Part shown: positions 1 through 8,623 of the stretch, in pieces
Layout: the number at the start of each line of letters is the position of its first letter
Position numbering within the stretch: position 1 is the first letter of the stretch
From: Planctomycetota bacterium
GTDB lineage: Bacteria; Planctomycetota; B15-G4
Reading direction: 5' to 3'
DNA: 64,000 bases
Assembly: GCA_029259745.1 (NCBI GenBank)
Contig: JAJDEO010000063.1
Location: 398,475-462,474 of the forward strand
Notes under the pieces: model-generated
Told to the model about the DNA's origin: nothing
Database searches by the model: none
What the model saw: the letters and a program-made list of their open reading frames with translations, nothing else
Program-made: the position numbers and the translations under genes

Positions 1-1
1 G

Positions 2-1297
2 CCCGCATGGGGCTTCTCGTGGAACACCTACAGCGGCTGGAGTCCGTGGATCAGCTACGGCTCGCACGGCTACGGCGCGTCGTACTACCACGCGCCGTAC
101 GTCTACCCCGTGATCTCGAGTAGCTACCACTATGGCTGCGGCTGGGGCTACGGCTACTCGTCGGCATGGTACGGCCCGTCCTACTGGTACAGCCCGTACA
201 GCTACTATCACAAGTACCACTACTACGGGCACCACGGCTACGGCCACCACTACGGCCACCACCACTCGTACGGCTTCCACGTCGGGCTCGACTTCGGGCT
301 CTTCTATCCGTGGTGGTACGACTATGACCACTACGAAGACTGGTACGACGATCATCACGATGGCTACGACCATCATGACGACGGCTACGACGAGGGTCCG
401 AGCGGGAACAGCTTCCCGAGCAATGCACGTGGCCGACTCGCTCGCATCAACCGTGAGAAGAACGCTGCGCTGAACAACAATGACCGTGGCAGCAGCGGGC
501 GTGGTCCGGTTGCGGCGACCACGCCGGGTGCACGTACGCCCGCGCCGCGTGGGTCGGCGCCGACTGCCACGCGGGCTGCCATCGATGCCACGGGCGCGGT
601 TGCGCGTGGGACGACGGTGCGCAGCTCGACGCCGCGCATCGTGCGGACGTCGACGCGTCGCTCGACGACCGTGCGCGTTGGCGGCAGTGACCGCGTGCGC
701 GTCAGTCCGGTGGAGACATCGGGCCAGTGGATCACTGGTGGCGATCGCGGTCGCAGCGTGGCGGATGGTTCGACAAGCACGCGCTTGCCGTCCGGCTCCA
801 TCTCGGTGCCTTCGACGAGTCGCGGTGGTGTCACGACGTATCCGTCGCCGCGCAGCACCTCGTCGGTCACGGTACGGTCGCGTTCCTCGAGCACGCCCTA
901 CGTGAGCCCGCGGACGTCGACGAGTTCGTCGAGTCGTTCGTCGAGTCGTTCGTCGGCCAACTACCCGACGATCACGACGCGCACGTCGCCCTACACGCGT
1001 TCGTCGACGAGCTCCTCGCGGACGAGTACGTCCACGCCGCGCACCACCACGTCGACCTATCGCTCGCCTTCGACGTCCTCGCGTTCGACGAGCACGCGTT
1101 CGACGAGCACACCGTCACGTGGCTCGATCTTCTCGGGAAGCTCGAGCCGGTCGTCGAGCCGCTCGTCGGCGAGTACGCCGCGCAGCTCGTCGTCGTCGCG
1201 CGGTTCGATCTCGTCGCGTAGCTCATCGTCCTCGTCGCGGAGTTCGAGCTCGTCGCGCTCGTCGAGCCGCTCGAGTTCGCGTGGCCGCGGTCGCTGA
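2..1297 (+). CDS. Tyr/His-rich then Ser/Arg-rich low-complexity protein, 5'-partial
   Basis: The reading frame is open from the first bases of the window, so the true start lies upstream; 431 residues are visible. The first third is dominated by Tyr, His, Gly, Trp and acidic residues (YGHHYGHHHSYG-type runs, then an Asp/His stretch). The rest is Thr/Ser/Arg/Pro-rich and ends in RSSSRSS-type repeats and RGRGR. No catalytic domain is recognised. Composition suggests an exported or cell-envelope, possibly metal- or polyanion-binding, disordered protein; this is inference. The repeated serine codons (tcg, agt, agc) produce long open frames on other strands and phases, which are shadows. Confidence 0.7.
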   Translation, partial: PAWGFSWNTYSGWSPWISYGSHGYGASYYHAPYVYPVISSSYHYGCGWGYGYSSAWYGPSYWYSPYSYYHKYHYYGHHGYGHHYGHHHSYGFHVGLDFGLFYPWWYDYDHYEDWYDDHHDGYDHHDDGYDEGPSGNSFPSNARGRLARINREKNAALNNNDRGSSGRGPVAATTPGARTPAPRGSAPTATRAAIDATGAVARGTTVRSSTPRIVRTSTRRSTTVRVGGSDRVRVSPVETSGQWITGGDRGRSVADGSTSTRLPSGSISVPSTSRGGVTTYPSPRSTSSVTVRSRSSSTPYVSPRTSTSSSSRSSSRSSANYPTITTRTSPYTRSSTSSSRTSTSTPRTTTSTYRSPSTSSRSTSTRSTSTPSRGSIFSGSSSRSSSRSSASTPRSSSSSRGSISSRSSSSSSRSSSSSRSSSRSSSRGRGR

Positions 1298-1327
1298 ACG
1301 GCCGATATCTCGACGGACAACGTACGA

Positions 1328-1360
1328 CGGCGGCGCCGCAAGACTCTTGCGGCGCCGCCG
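1328..1360. terminator. Perfect 15-bp hairpin between convergent genes
   Basis: Positions 1328-1342 are an exact inverted copy of 1346-1360, with a 3-nt loop (act). It lies between the stop of the low-complexity gene and the stop of the convergent methyltransferase gene, so it probably terminates transcription from both sides. Only a short T-rich tract (ttcgttc) follows on the plus strand. Confidence 0.85.
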
Positions 1361-1408
1361 TTCGTTCATCGAGATGCACTGGCGCAGCTCGAGTGATTCC
1401 CGCGTCGT

Positions 1409-2065
1409 TCAGCCACCCTGGATCCAGAGGCTCTGCTGATCGTCGAGCACGCAATGCCAGCCGTTCTCGCGCAGCCACTTCTTCGCGAGCGGCGGCTTGC
1501 CGCCACCGGGCAGGTCGTTGTCGTCGAGCAGGACGATGCTCTTCGGATGGAGCCAGCGCTGCGCGGCCATGAGCTCGTCGAGGCAATGTTGCTGACTCGA
1601 CTCCTGCCCTTCGCGTGACGCACGCCACCCGAGCGGGTAGTCCATGCTGTCGAGGTAGAGCAGGTCGATCGGCTTACCGAACTCCTTGAGGAAGTCGACG
1701 GAATCGGCGCACGTCACCGTCACGTCGGCGTTGATGTCGCACACGACACTGCGTGCGACGTCACAGCTCTCGATGCTGTTGTCAACGCTGAAGAGCTCAC
1801 CGCCGAAGCGTTCGATCGTGCGACTGAACAGCATCGTCGAGCAGCCCGCGCCCCAGTCGCCGTGGAATCGCTGGCAGCCCGTCTCGAGGATCGTCGTACC
1901 GCTGCGCTGCAGGAACAGGTTGAGTGCGATCTTGAACGTCGCCCACCGCCGGCCCGCCGGCTTGCGGAACTCTTTCGTGAACCAGTCGGTGCTGATCTCG
2001 AAGAACTGCTGGTGAGGGGTGAGGTCCTTGGTGTGCTGCTCGTGCAGCTTGTCCGTGATACTCAT
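1409..2065 (-). CDS. Class I SAM-dependent methyltransferase
   Basis: A 218-residue soluble protein with a Rossmann-type methyltransferase layout. The SAM-binding motif I is TILETGC followed by GDWGAGCSTMLF (about residues 59-80), the acidic end of strand 2 is LFSVDNS, and later strands appear as IDLLYLDSMD and SIVLLDDND. This matches Methyltransf_24-type enzymes, which often modify sugars or glycans. It is read in the same direction as the adjacent glycosyltransferase at 2108-3265, with a 42-nt gap, so a role in polysaccharide decoration is plausible. The acceptor cannot be told from sequence. Confidence 0.8.
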   Translation of the reverse strand: MSITDKLHEQHTKDLTPHQQFFEISTDWFTKEFRKPAGRRWATFKIALNLFLQRSGTTILETGCQRFHGDWGAGCSTMLFSRTIERFGGELFSVDNSIESCDVARSVVCDINADVTVTCADSVDFLKEFGKPIDLLYLDSMDYPLGWRASREGQESSQQHCLDELMAAQRWLHPKSIVLLDDNDLPGGGKPPLAKKWLRENGWHCVLDDQQSLWIQGG

Positions 2066-2107
2066 CGAGGAGTTCTCTCGCGGGACTGACGGCGCAGGGT
2101 CGCGACG

Positions 2108-3265
2108 TCAAAGATGGGTTGCGGGAAGTGAAACCGGGATCGATACAAGTGGCTCGGAACGTTGCGGCTCCGTTGTGCGCTCGTAGACGGCGAGCGTGCG
2201 CCGTGCTGTTTCGTCCCAGTCGTAAGTCGACGTGACGGATACGCGGGCGCGCTCGCCGAGGCGGTGCGTGCGGTCGGGATCGGCGAGTGCGCGGCGAAGG
2301 GCATCAACGAGCCCATCGGGATTCGCGACCGGATACTCAAATGCGTTCGTACCGCTGGGTGAGGCGACGACCTCGTGCATCGTCGGAATGTCGCTGATCA
2401 CGGGGCACACGCCGCGGGCGCAGGCCTCGAGGAGCGCGTGGGGGAGTCCCTCGATGAGGGACGGGAGGCAGAAGGCGTAGGCGTTCTGCAGCAGGGCGTC
2501 CTTCTCATCGCCGACAACGCGCCCCGTGAAGACGATGCGGTCGTCGCCCTTGGCAAGCGAGCGCAGGCGGTGTCGATAGTCGTCGCGGTAGTTGGCGTCG
2601 CCCGCGATGACGAGCTTCTTCGTCGTGTCGAGCTGACGGAACGCGCGGATCAGCGTGTCGACACCCTTCTCGGGCACGTGCCGGCCGAGGAAGAGCAGGT
2701 AGTCGTCGTGCGAGAGGCCGAGCGGTGCGTCGAGTGAGCGTGTGCTGGCCGTGGTTCCGTTGGCGATGCAGTGGTGACGGCCGAGCGGGTAGCGCATGCG
2801 GAAGTACGTGTGGAGCGCCTGGGAGACGAGGATGACGTCGTCGCATGTGCGCGTTGCGAGGTACTCACCGAGCTTCAGGGCGCTGCGCCCGAGGAGGCCC
2901 CACGAGCTGCGCTGCCAGTCGAGACCGTGAACCGTCGTGACGACGGGGACACCGGCGCGGCGGGCGATCCACGCGAAGAGGTTCGAGCCGAGGCCGTGCG
3001 TGTGGATCACGTCGAAGCCGGCACGGGCAGCGATGCGCATGGCGCGTGCGGCGTACACCGCAGTTTCGGCGTGGTGCGTGTACACCGTCGGGACGTTGAC
3101 GAGCCGCACGCCGCGGTACGAGCTGCGATCGTTGAAGCGCTCGCGGCAGAAGGCCGTCACGTCGCACCCCCGGCCGACGAGCCGCACGGACGTTTCGCGC
3201 ACGTACTCTTCGATGCCGCCGAGACCCTCATCGAGGCCTCGCAGTCCGATCATCGCGACTTTCAT
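2108..3265 (-). CDS. GT4-family glycosyltransferase
   Basis: 385 residues with the GT-B fold. The N-terminal domain begins MKVAMIGLRG and carries the GGIEEYV acceptor-side loop; the C-terminal donor domain shows LLFLGRHVPEKGVDTLIRAF and the E-x7-E region SLIEGLPHALLEACARG. It resembles rhamnosyl/glucosyl-transferases of exopolysaccharide clusters, transferring a sugar from a nucleotide donor at the cytoplasmic face of the membrane. It is divergent from the flippase gene and co-directional with the methyltransferase downstream. The last ~20 residues (after AVYERTTEP) are not part of the fold. Confidence 0.9.
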   Translation of the reverse strand: MKVAMIGLRGLDEGLGGIEEYVRETSVRLVGRGCDVTAFCRERFNDRSSYRGVRLVNVPTVYTHHAETAVYAARAMRIAARAGFDVIHTHGLGSNLFAWIARRAGVPVVTTVHGLDWQRSSWGLLGRSALKLGEYLATRTCDDVILVSQALHTYFRMRYPLGRHHCIANGTTASTRSLDAPLGLSHDDYLLFLGRHVPEKGVDTLIRAFRQLDTTKKLVIAGDANYRDDYRHRLRSLAKGDDRIVFTGRVVGDEKDALLQNAYAFCLPSLIEGLPHALLEACARGVCPVISDIPTMHEVVASPSGTNAFEYPVANPDGLVDALRRALADPDRTHRLGERARVSVTSTYDWDETARRTLAVYERTTEPQRSEPLVSIPVSLPATHL

Positions 3266-3419
3266 CGAGCGTCGTGCCGCGGCGGCACGTCCAGGGCGGC
3301 GTCCCCGGCGGGGACACGAGGAAGGGTGTGTTGGCGTATCGGCCGCACCGCCGCCCCGTCCTGAGTCAAAGTCGCGCCCGCGAGGCTGCCGACGACGGCG
3401 TCAAGCCGACGTGCCCCGG

Positions 3420-4901
3420 ATGCCGAAGCTGGGACCTGCGGTTCTCTCACCCTGCCCTTCGTCCGTCACCCGAGGCCCCGGCTTGCAAGCGCTCTTTCGC
3501 AACGGCGCCGCTCTGACGCTCTCGAAGGTGGTCGAGAAGGGGCTGACCTTCGCGATCATCGTCCTCGCGAGTCGTCGGCTCGGAACGGACGGCATGATGC
3601 CGTTCTTCTCCATGTTCGCGTTGATCGCCCTGTTCGTGCCCGCGATCAACATGGGCCTGCGCAAGCTCTGCCTGCAGCGTTGGCACGGCCTCGACGACGA
3701 CGCGCGGGCGATCCTCTTCACGAAGCTCGTTGCGCTGCGCCTGCTGCTCGGCGTGATGCTGTATCCGATCGTCTGGGGCGTCGCGACGACGTTCTACGGC
3801 GAACTCGCCGAGCCTGGCTTCGTCGCCGCGGCATTCCTCGCGACGTACCTCGAAGACTTCGCCGACTTGCTGCGCAGCCCCGAGATGGCGCGCGGCAATC
3901 CGCTGCCCGACGTCATCATCCCTGTTGTCGCGAAAGTCTGCCTGATGTTGCTCTTGCAGGCTTTTGTCAAGCCGCTCGACGCCGGGATGCTGCTCTGGTT
4001 CTACGCCGGCGCGCAGCTCATCAGCGCGATCGCCTCGCTGCTGGCCAGTCGCCATTCACTGCGCAACATCCGCGGCACCGATGGGGAGTCGATGGCACGC
4101 CTGTGCCGACGCGGACTGCCGTTCACGATGACGAGCGTGTTCGTGATGATCTTCACGCAGATCGACACCGTCATGCTCACGCGCTGGCGGCCTGACGAAG
4201 TGTCGGGCTACGCCATCGCGTACAAGGTCGTGCTCGTGTTCGCTGTGCTGTCGAGCGGGATGTGTTCGGCGCTCTTTCCCCGCGTCAGCGAACTCAAGGC
4301 CAAGGGACGCCTCGACATCGCACGCTTCGAGTTCACGACGATCATGCGGCTCTTCGCGATGACGTTCATGGCGATGGCGATCGGGATGGCCGTCTGGGGG
4401 CCAGCGATGCTCCCGCGCATGTTCGGTAGCGAGTTCGCGGCGTCCGATCACCTCATGATCTTGATGGCGCCGCTGTTGCCGCTCGCGGCGTTCACGAACC
4501 TGCTCGGCTTCACGCTCGAATCGTACGGACGTCAGCGTGCGGTCATGCGCGTGGGGCTCACGATGGCGACCTTCAACATCGCCGCGAACTTCGTCGTGAT
4601 CCCGATCGCCGGTGCGGCGGGCGCAGCGATCACGACGGTCGGCACGGAGCTGATCGGCCTCGCTGCGATGGGCTCGCTAGCGCACCGTCTCGAGATCCTC
4701 GATCCGCGCGTGCTGTTCGTCGTGCGTGTCGGAGCGTACCTGGTGTTCGTGGGGTCGGTCTGTTGGCTGTGCGTGCGGTTGCCGCTCGACTCGGCGCTCA
4801 TGGCGAGCATCTCGGCTTGCGGCGTCGTCGGGCTCTGGATGTGGTCTCGCTTCCCGACGTCGAGCGCGATGCTCGCCGGGCCTGACGCGGAGCCGGCGTG
4901 A
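3420..4901 (+). CDS. Polysaccharide flippase (Wzx/MATE-like membrane protein)
   Basis: About 493 residues with 12-14 predicted hydrophobic helices, typical of the oligosaccharide flippase superfamily that moves lipid-linked sugars across the inner membrane. The N-terminal helix region (ALFRNGAALTLSKVVEKG) and the TDTVMLTRW-like segment after helix 6 (QIDTVMLTRW) fit the family. The frame is open further upstream, but protein-like sequence only begins near 3480; the ATG at 3420 is chosen, and a TTG at 3483 is a reasonable alternative. It heads the plus-strand run of glycosyltransferases and is divergent from the gene at 2108-3265. Confidence 0.85.
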   Translation: MPKLGPAVLSPCPSSVTRGPGLQALFRNGAALTLSKVVEKGLTFAIIVLASRRLGTDGMMPFFSMFALIALFVPAINMGLRKLCLQRWHGLDDDARAILFTKLVALRLLLGVMLYPIVWGVATTFYGELAEPGFVAAAFLATYLEDFADLLRSPEMARGNPLPDVIIPVVAKVCLMLLLQAFVKPLDAGMLLWFYAGAQLISAIASLLASRHSLRNIRGTDGESMARLCRRGLPFTMTSVFVMIFTQIDTVMLTRWRPDEVSGYAIAYKVVLVFAVLSSGMCSALFPRVSELKAKGRLDIARFEFTTIMRLFAMTFMAMAIGMAVWGPAMLPRMFGSEFAASDHLMILMAPLLPLAAFTNLLGFTLESYGRQRAVMRVGLTMATFNIAANFVVIPIAGAAGAAITTVGTELIGLAAMGSLAHRLEILDPRVLFVVRVGAYLVFVGSVCWLCVRLPLDSALMASISACGVVGLWMWSRFPTSSAMLAGPDAEPA

Positions 4902-4920
4902 TGACGATGGAGAAGGCACG

Positions 4921-6204
4921 ATGAGGATTCTCGTTGCAAACAAGTTCCTGTACCCACGCGCCGGCGCTGAGGCCTACGCACTGCAGACGATCACGGCGCT
5001 GCGTGAGCGCGGACACGAGGTCGCGATCTTCGGTATGGGCGGCAGCGTTGCGTTCGAGGCGGACGACATCGAGGTCGTGCCGGACATCGAACTCGGTGCG
5101 CGGTCGAGCGCCGCAACGAAGGCCTGGATGCTCGGACGTCTCGCGCTCACGCGAGTGACAGGCGTTGCGCGCCGTCACCTGCGTGCGCAGATCGCGCGCT
5201 TCGATCCCGATGTCGTCCATGCACACAACGTCTACAACCAGCTTCCCGTCGATGTCTTCGCCGAGGTCGATGTCCCCGTCGTGCTCACCGTTCACGACTA
5301 CAAGCCCGTCTGTCCGAGCTACAACTGTTTCCGGGACGGTGACGTCTGCGAGCGTTGCATCGGTACCGGCGGTGACTACTCGGCCTGCGTCAAGGGCCGC
5401 TGCGTGCAAGGGAGTGCGTTGAGGAGTTGGCTGGCGGCACGTGACGCGACGAAGTTGCATCGCCGCGCCGTCTACGCGCGCGATTACTCGCGGCTCATCA
5501 CGCCGAGCCGCTTCCTCGCCGACCTGCTCGTGCGCGACGGCATGCCCGAAGAGCGCGTCACCGTGCTGCACAACTTCACCCAGGCATGTCGACCGGCACC
5601 CGACGCGGGGCGTGACGGCATCTTCTGCGCGGGGCGCTTCACGGCCGAGAAGGGCGTCGACGTTCTGCTGCGCGCCTTCGCGCGCTTGCCGCGCGAGACG
5701 CGTCCGCCGCTGCGACTTGCTGGCGAAGGCCCTGCCGAGGACGAACTACGGCGCCTTGCGGTGCAGCGGGGCGTCGATGACGTGGAGTGGCTGGGCTTCT
5801 GTTCGCGTGAGGACATCGAGCGCGAGTACGCGCGGGCAGCGATCGTCGTCGTGCCGTCGCGCTGGAACGAGAACTGTCCGATGTCGGTGCTCGAAGCCCT
5901 CGCACATGGCGCAACCCTCGTCGCAACGCGCAGCGGTGGGATCCCGGAGATCGTGACGGACGCGACCGGCGTGCTCGTTGAACGCAGCGACGCCGATGCC
6001 ATGGCGACGGCATTGGCCGAGCTGCTCGCTGATGGGCCGCGTCGTCGAGAGCTCGGGCGCGCCGCAGCGACGATGGTGGCCGAACGATTCGCTGAGCGAC
6101 AGCACATGAATGCGCTCGAGGACATCTACGCCGAAGAGGTCGACGTCGCACGCGCCGCGCGCTCCCGAGCGCATCGTTCCTCGACACCGCTCCCGACCGG
6201 CTGA
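4921..6204 (+). CDS. GT4-family glycosyltransferase
   Basis: 427 residues. The ATG at 4921 is preceded by the ribosome binding site ggagaagg. The N-terminal GT-B domain begins MRILVANKFLYPRAGAEAY. A Cys-rich segment near residues 135-165 (VCPSYNCFRDGDVCERC...CVKGRC) is a known feature of a subset of GT4 enzymes. The donor domain has GIFCAGRFTAEKGVDVLLRA and the E-x7-E region in SRWNENCPMSVLEALAHG. It follows the flippase by 19 nt and is 9 nt from the next transferase, so the three form one transcription unit for surface glycan assembly. Confidence 0.9.
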   Translation: MRILVANKFLYPRAGAEAYALQTITALRERGHEVAIFGMGGSVAFEADDIEVVPDIELGARSSAATKAWMLGRLALTRVTGVARRHLRAQIARFDPDVVHAHNVYNQLPVDVFAEVDVPVVLTVHDYKPVCPSYNCFRDGDVCERCIGTGGDYSACVKGRCVQGSALRSWLAARDATKLHRRAVYARDYSRLITPSRFLADLLVRDGMPEERVTVLHNFTQACRPAPDAGRDGIFCAGRFTAEKGVDVLLRAFARLPRETRPPLRLAGEGPAEDELRRLAVQRGVDDVEWLGFCSREDIEREYARAAIVVVPSRWNENCPMSVLEALAHGATLVATRSGGIPEIVTDATGVLVERSDADAMATALAELLADGPRRRELGRAAATMVAERFAERQHMNALEDIYAEEVDVARAARSRAHRSSTPLPTG

Positions 6205-6213
6205 GCCGACGCG

Positions 6214-7410
6214 ATGCTCAAGACCCACGAGAACCTGACGACAGCTCGTGACCGCGTTCCTCGCGTGATCAACGTGGCGCTCGATGCGCGCATCCTCGAC
6301 CTTCCCGGCGGCGAGCGCGGCTTCGGGACCTACGTGCGTGAACTCGCGACACGGCTGGCGGATGACGTCACGAACGTGACGCTGCTCGTGTGCTCGGGGC
6401 ATGAAGCTCACTGGAAGCGCGTGTTCGACAACGTGACGATCGCCGGCCTGCCCGTGCGCGATGTCCCCACGTGGCTCGGCTCGCACGACGCCCTGCGCAC
6501 CCCGGAGCTGACCGACACGCTCCGCACGCATGGATGCGACGTCTTCCACTCGCCGCTCCCCGTGTTGCCCGACGTGGACATGGCGTCAGTCGTCACGCTG
6601 CTCGACTTCATTCCCCTGCGCGTCGCGCGCTACTTCCGACGGCGCAACGTCCTCGCCGGTTGGATGCAGCGCCGCTCCTACTGCCGTGCGCTCGAGACGT
6701 GCCGTGCGGCCGACGCCTTCGTCGCCATCTCGGAGTCGACGGCGCGCGATGCTGTCGATGTGCTCGGCGTCGACCGTACGCGCATGGTCGTCTCGCCGCT
6801 CGCCCCGCCGGCCGGACTCGCGCGCGATCGAACGCGTCGTTCGCCGGTCGGCGTCACGGACTACTTCCTCTACGTGGGATCGCTGTCCCAGCCCGAGAAA
6901 CGCCGCGAACTCGACGTCCTTCTCGAAGCCTACGCGCAGCTTTCTGTGCCGGCACGCTGGCGCACACCACTCGTGCTCGCGGGCTCGCCGGGTCGCGAAT
7001 CGCAGCGCCTCGCCGGTGTCGCCGCGCGGCTCGGTATCGAGTCCACGGTCGTGATGCCGGGCTACGTGGCGCGCGACGATCTCGCCGCGCTCTACTCGTG
7101 GGCACGCTGCGTCGTCTTCCCGTCCACGTACGAGGGCTGCGGGCTGCCCGTGCTCGAGAGCCTGCGCTGCGGCGTGCCCGTGATCACGTATCCGAACACG
7201 AGCCTGCTCGAGGTCGGTGGGGCGTTGGCGCACTTCACGCCGCCCTCCGATCCGTTGGCGCTCGCGGCGGCCATGGCGCGCATTGCCGCCGACGACGACT
7301 GGTGCACGAAGGTCGCGCAAGAAGGTCCGGCCTTCGCGACCACGTTCTCGTGGGAGACGACCGCCGAACGCACACGCACCGCGTATCGTCTCGCGCTGGA
7401 GCTGCACTAG
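6214..7410 (+). CDS. GT4-family glycosyltransferase
   Basis: 398 residues in the GT-B fold. The mature-looking start VINVALDARILDLPGGERGFGTYVREL is close to that of mannosyl/rhamnosyl-transferases that build repeat units. The donor domain shows YFLYVGSLSQPEKRRELDVLLEAY and the E-x7-E region STYEGCGLPVLESLRCGVPV. The ATG at 6214 gives a ~20-residue N-terminal extension, so a later start is possible. Last gene of the flippase-led unit; the repeat-rich gap 7411-7750 follows. Confidence 0.9.
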   Translation: MLKTHENLTTARDRVPRVINVALDARILDLPGGERGFGTYVRELATRLADDVTNVTLLVCSGHEAHWKRVFDNVTIAGLPVRDVPTWLGSHDALRTPELTDTLRTHGCDVFHSPLPVLPDVDMASVVTLLDFIPLRVARYFRRRNVLAGWMQRRSYCRALETCRAADAFVAISESTARDAVDVLGVDRTRMVVSPLAPPAGLARDRTRRSPVGVTDYFLYVGSLSQPEKRRELDVLLEAYAQLSVPARWRTPLVLAGSPGRESQRLAGVAARLGIESTVVMPGYVARDDLAALYSWARCVVFPSTYEGCGLPVLESLRCGVPVITYPNTSLLEVGGALAHFTPPSDPLALAAAMARIAADDDWCTKVAQEGPAFATTFSWETTAERTRTAYRLALELH

Positions 7411-7415
7411 CAGCG

Positions 7416-7574
7416 TGTTGAAGAACTGCTCCGAGTGCGACGTGCGTGACCGAGTGTGCCTGTGCCCGTGTGGGAACGCAGGCGAATCGGTGGATTCGTC
7501 GAGGCTCCCGCGCTTGCAAAGGCGCGCTCGGGTGCGTGCGGCGTGCCGAATGAGTTTTTCAACCGGCGGCTAGC
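7416..7574 (+). repeat. Dispersed ~160-bp repeat, family alpha, copy 1 (full length)
   Basis: This intergenic element recurs in reverse orientation at 55911-56076 and as a 3' half at 29474-29525. Its ends are imperfect inverted repeats (gttgaagaactgc at the left; the right end reads gttgaaaaactc on the opposite strand). An internal hairpin (cgaatc-ggtg-gattcg, 7483-7498) is conserved in both long copies. It encodes no protein. Size, terminal inversion and intergenic location suggest a MITE-like non-autonomous element; mobility is inferred. Confidence 0.7.
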
Positions 7575-7620
7575 CCGCGAAAGGGCCCGGACGGGACTGT
7601 CGCGGAGTCGCAGCGGGGAC

Positions 7621-7663
7621 TGCCAGGAAGGATTCAGACGCGACTGCAGCAGCGCGCCGTGAA
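7621..7663 (-). repeat. Dispersed ~50-bp repeat, family beta, copy A
   Basis: Shares the core gccaggaaggnttcaga followed by a cgactgcagcag-type segment with 33831-33875, and more distantly with 44419-44466, 44513-44564 and 58184-58235. All copies are intergenic. Function unknown. Confidence 0.6.
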
Positions 7664-7750
7664 GGCGTCGGCCTTGTAGTGCGCCCGTGTCCCGGCGTGG
7701 GACGGGCCGTTGTCGAGCGCGAGCGATGAATCGCTCCAGAGCCTGCCGGC

Positions 7751-8623
7751 ATGAGTCGATATGCAGTTGTGCCGATGCGAGGCGCAGCGGCTGCGTACCC
7801 CACGCGCAATCCTGGAGCAGTTGATCGCCATGTCCGTGTCGTTGCAGATGGCCTCGTCGTCGATGGTCGCAGAGGGCTCTCCGTGTCCACCCCGGTAGCC
7901 ATCTCGACGGGATCGCGTCACGAAGACCCGATCGTGATCACGCTCCGTGCCGTGACGGCGAGACCGCTTGACGTCCCGCTCGCGCGCGTGCGTCACCGCC
8001 TTACGCGTCTGGTCCGCGGTCCGCACTACGCGCTCAAGCGTCCGCTCGACGTCGTGGTCTCGACGCTCGGGCTCGTCGTCGTGTTTCCGCTCATGCCACT
8101 GATCGCGCTGGCGATCCGAGCTGACTCGCCCGGGCACGCGCTCTTCTCGCAGACGCGCGTCGGTCGCGGCGGACGGCTGTTCGAGATGTGGAAGTTCCGG
8201 TCGATGACGTCGGACGCCGAAACACGTCGCGCACGCTGCACCGAACTCAACGACTCACCCGACGGCGTGATCTTCAAGGCCACTGACGATCCACGCGTCA
8301 CGCGCCTGGGCCGCATCTTGCGCAAGACGTCGATCGACGAGCTGCCGCAACTCGTCAACGTGCTCGTGGGCGACATGTCGCTCGTCGGCCCGCGTCCACC
8401 GATCCCGTCGGAGGTCGACGAGTACGCGCGCCACGATCTCCACCGCCTCAACGTCGTCCCCGGCATGACGTGTCTCTGGCAGGTCTCGGGACGCTCCGAG
8501 CTCGGCTTCGCACGCCAGGTGCAGCTCGACGCGCAGTACGTGCGTTCGCAGTCGCTGCTTCGCGACCTCTGGATCCTCCTGCGCACGATCCCCGCCGTGA
8601 TCGTCGGACGAGGTGCGAAGTGA
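7751..8623 (+). CDS. Initiating sugar transferase (bacterial sugar transferase family)
   Basis: 290 residues. From about residue 92 it is a standard polyprenyl-phosphate sugar-1-phosphate transferase: KRPLDVVVSTLGLVVVFPL (membrane segment), LFSQTRVGRGGRLFEMWKFRSM, the ETRRAR loop, TRLGRILRKTSIDELPQL and MSLVGPRPP, with GMTCLWQVSGRSEL near the end. The family loads the first sugar phosphate onto undecaprenyl phosphate, starting the glycan repeat unit at the inner membrane. The first ~85 residues have no recognised domain and the start is uncertain. The stop overlaps the GTG start of the next gene. Confidence 0.9.
   Translation: MSRYAVVPMRGAAAAYPTRNPGAVDRHVRVVADGLVVDGRRGLSVSTPVAISTGSRHEDPIVITLRAVTARPLDVPLARVRHRLTRLVRGPHYALKRPLDVVVSTLGLVVVFPLMPLIALAIRADSPGHALFSQTRVGRGGRLFEMWKFRSMTSDAETRRARCTELNDSPDGVIFKATDDPRVTRLGRILRKTSIDELPQLVNVLVGDMSLVGPRPPIPSEVDEYARHDLHRLNVVPGMTCLWQVSGRSELGFARQVQLDAQYVRSQSLLRDLWILLRTIPAVIVGRGAK

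Larger units (their letters stand above)
7411..7750. other. Gene-free gap filled by two repeat elements
   Basis: No coding sequence is supported here. The gap holds one full copy of the ~160-bp repeat family (7416-7574) and, about 45 nt further, one copy of the ~50-bp repeat family (7621-7663), both listed separately. Confidence 0.6.
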
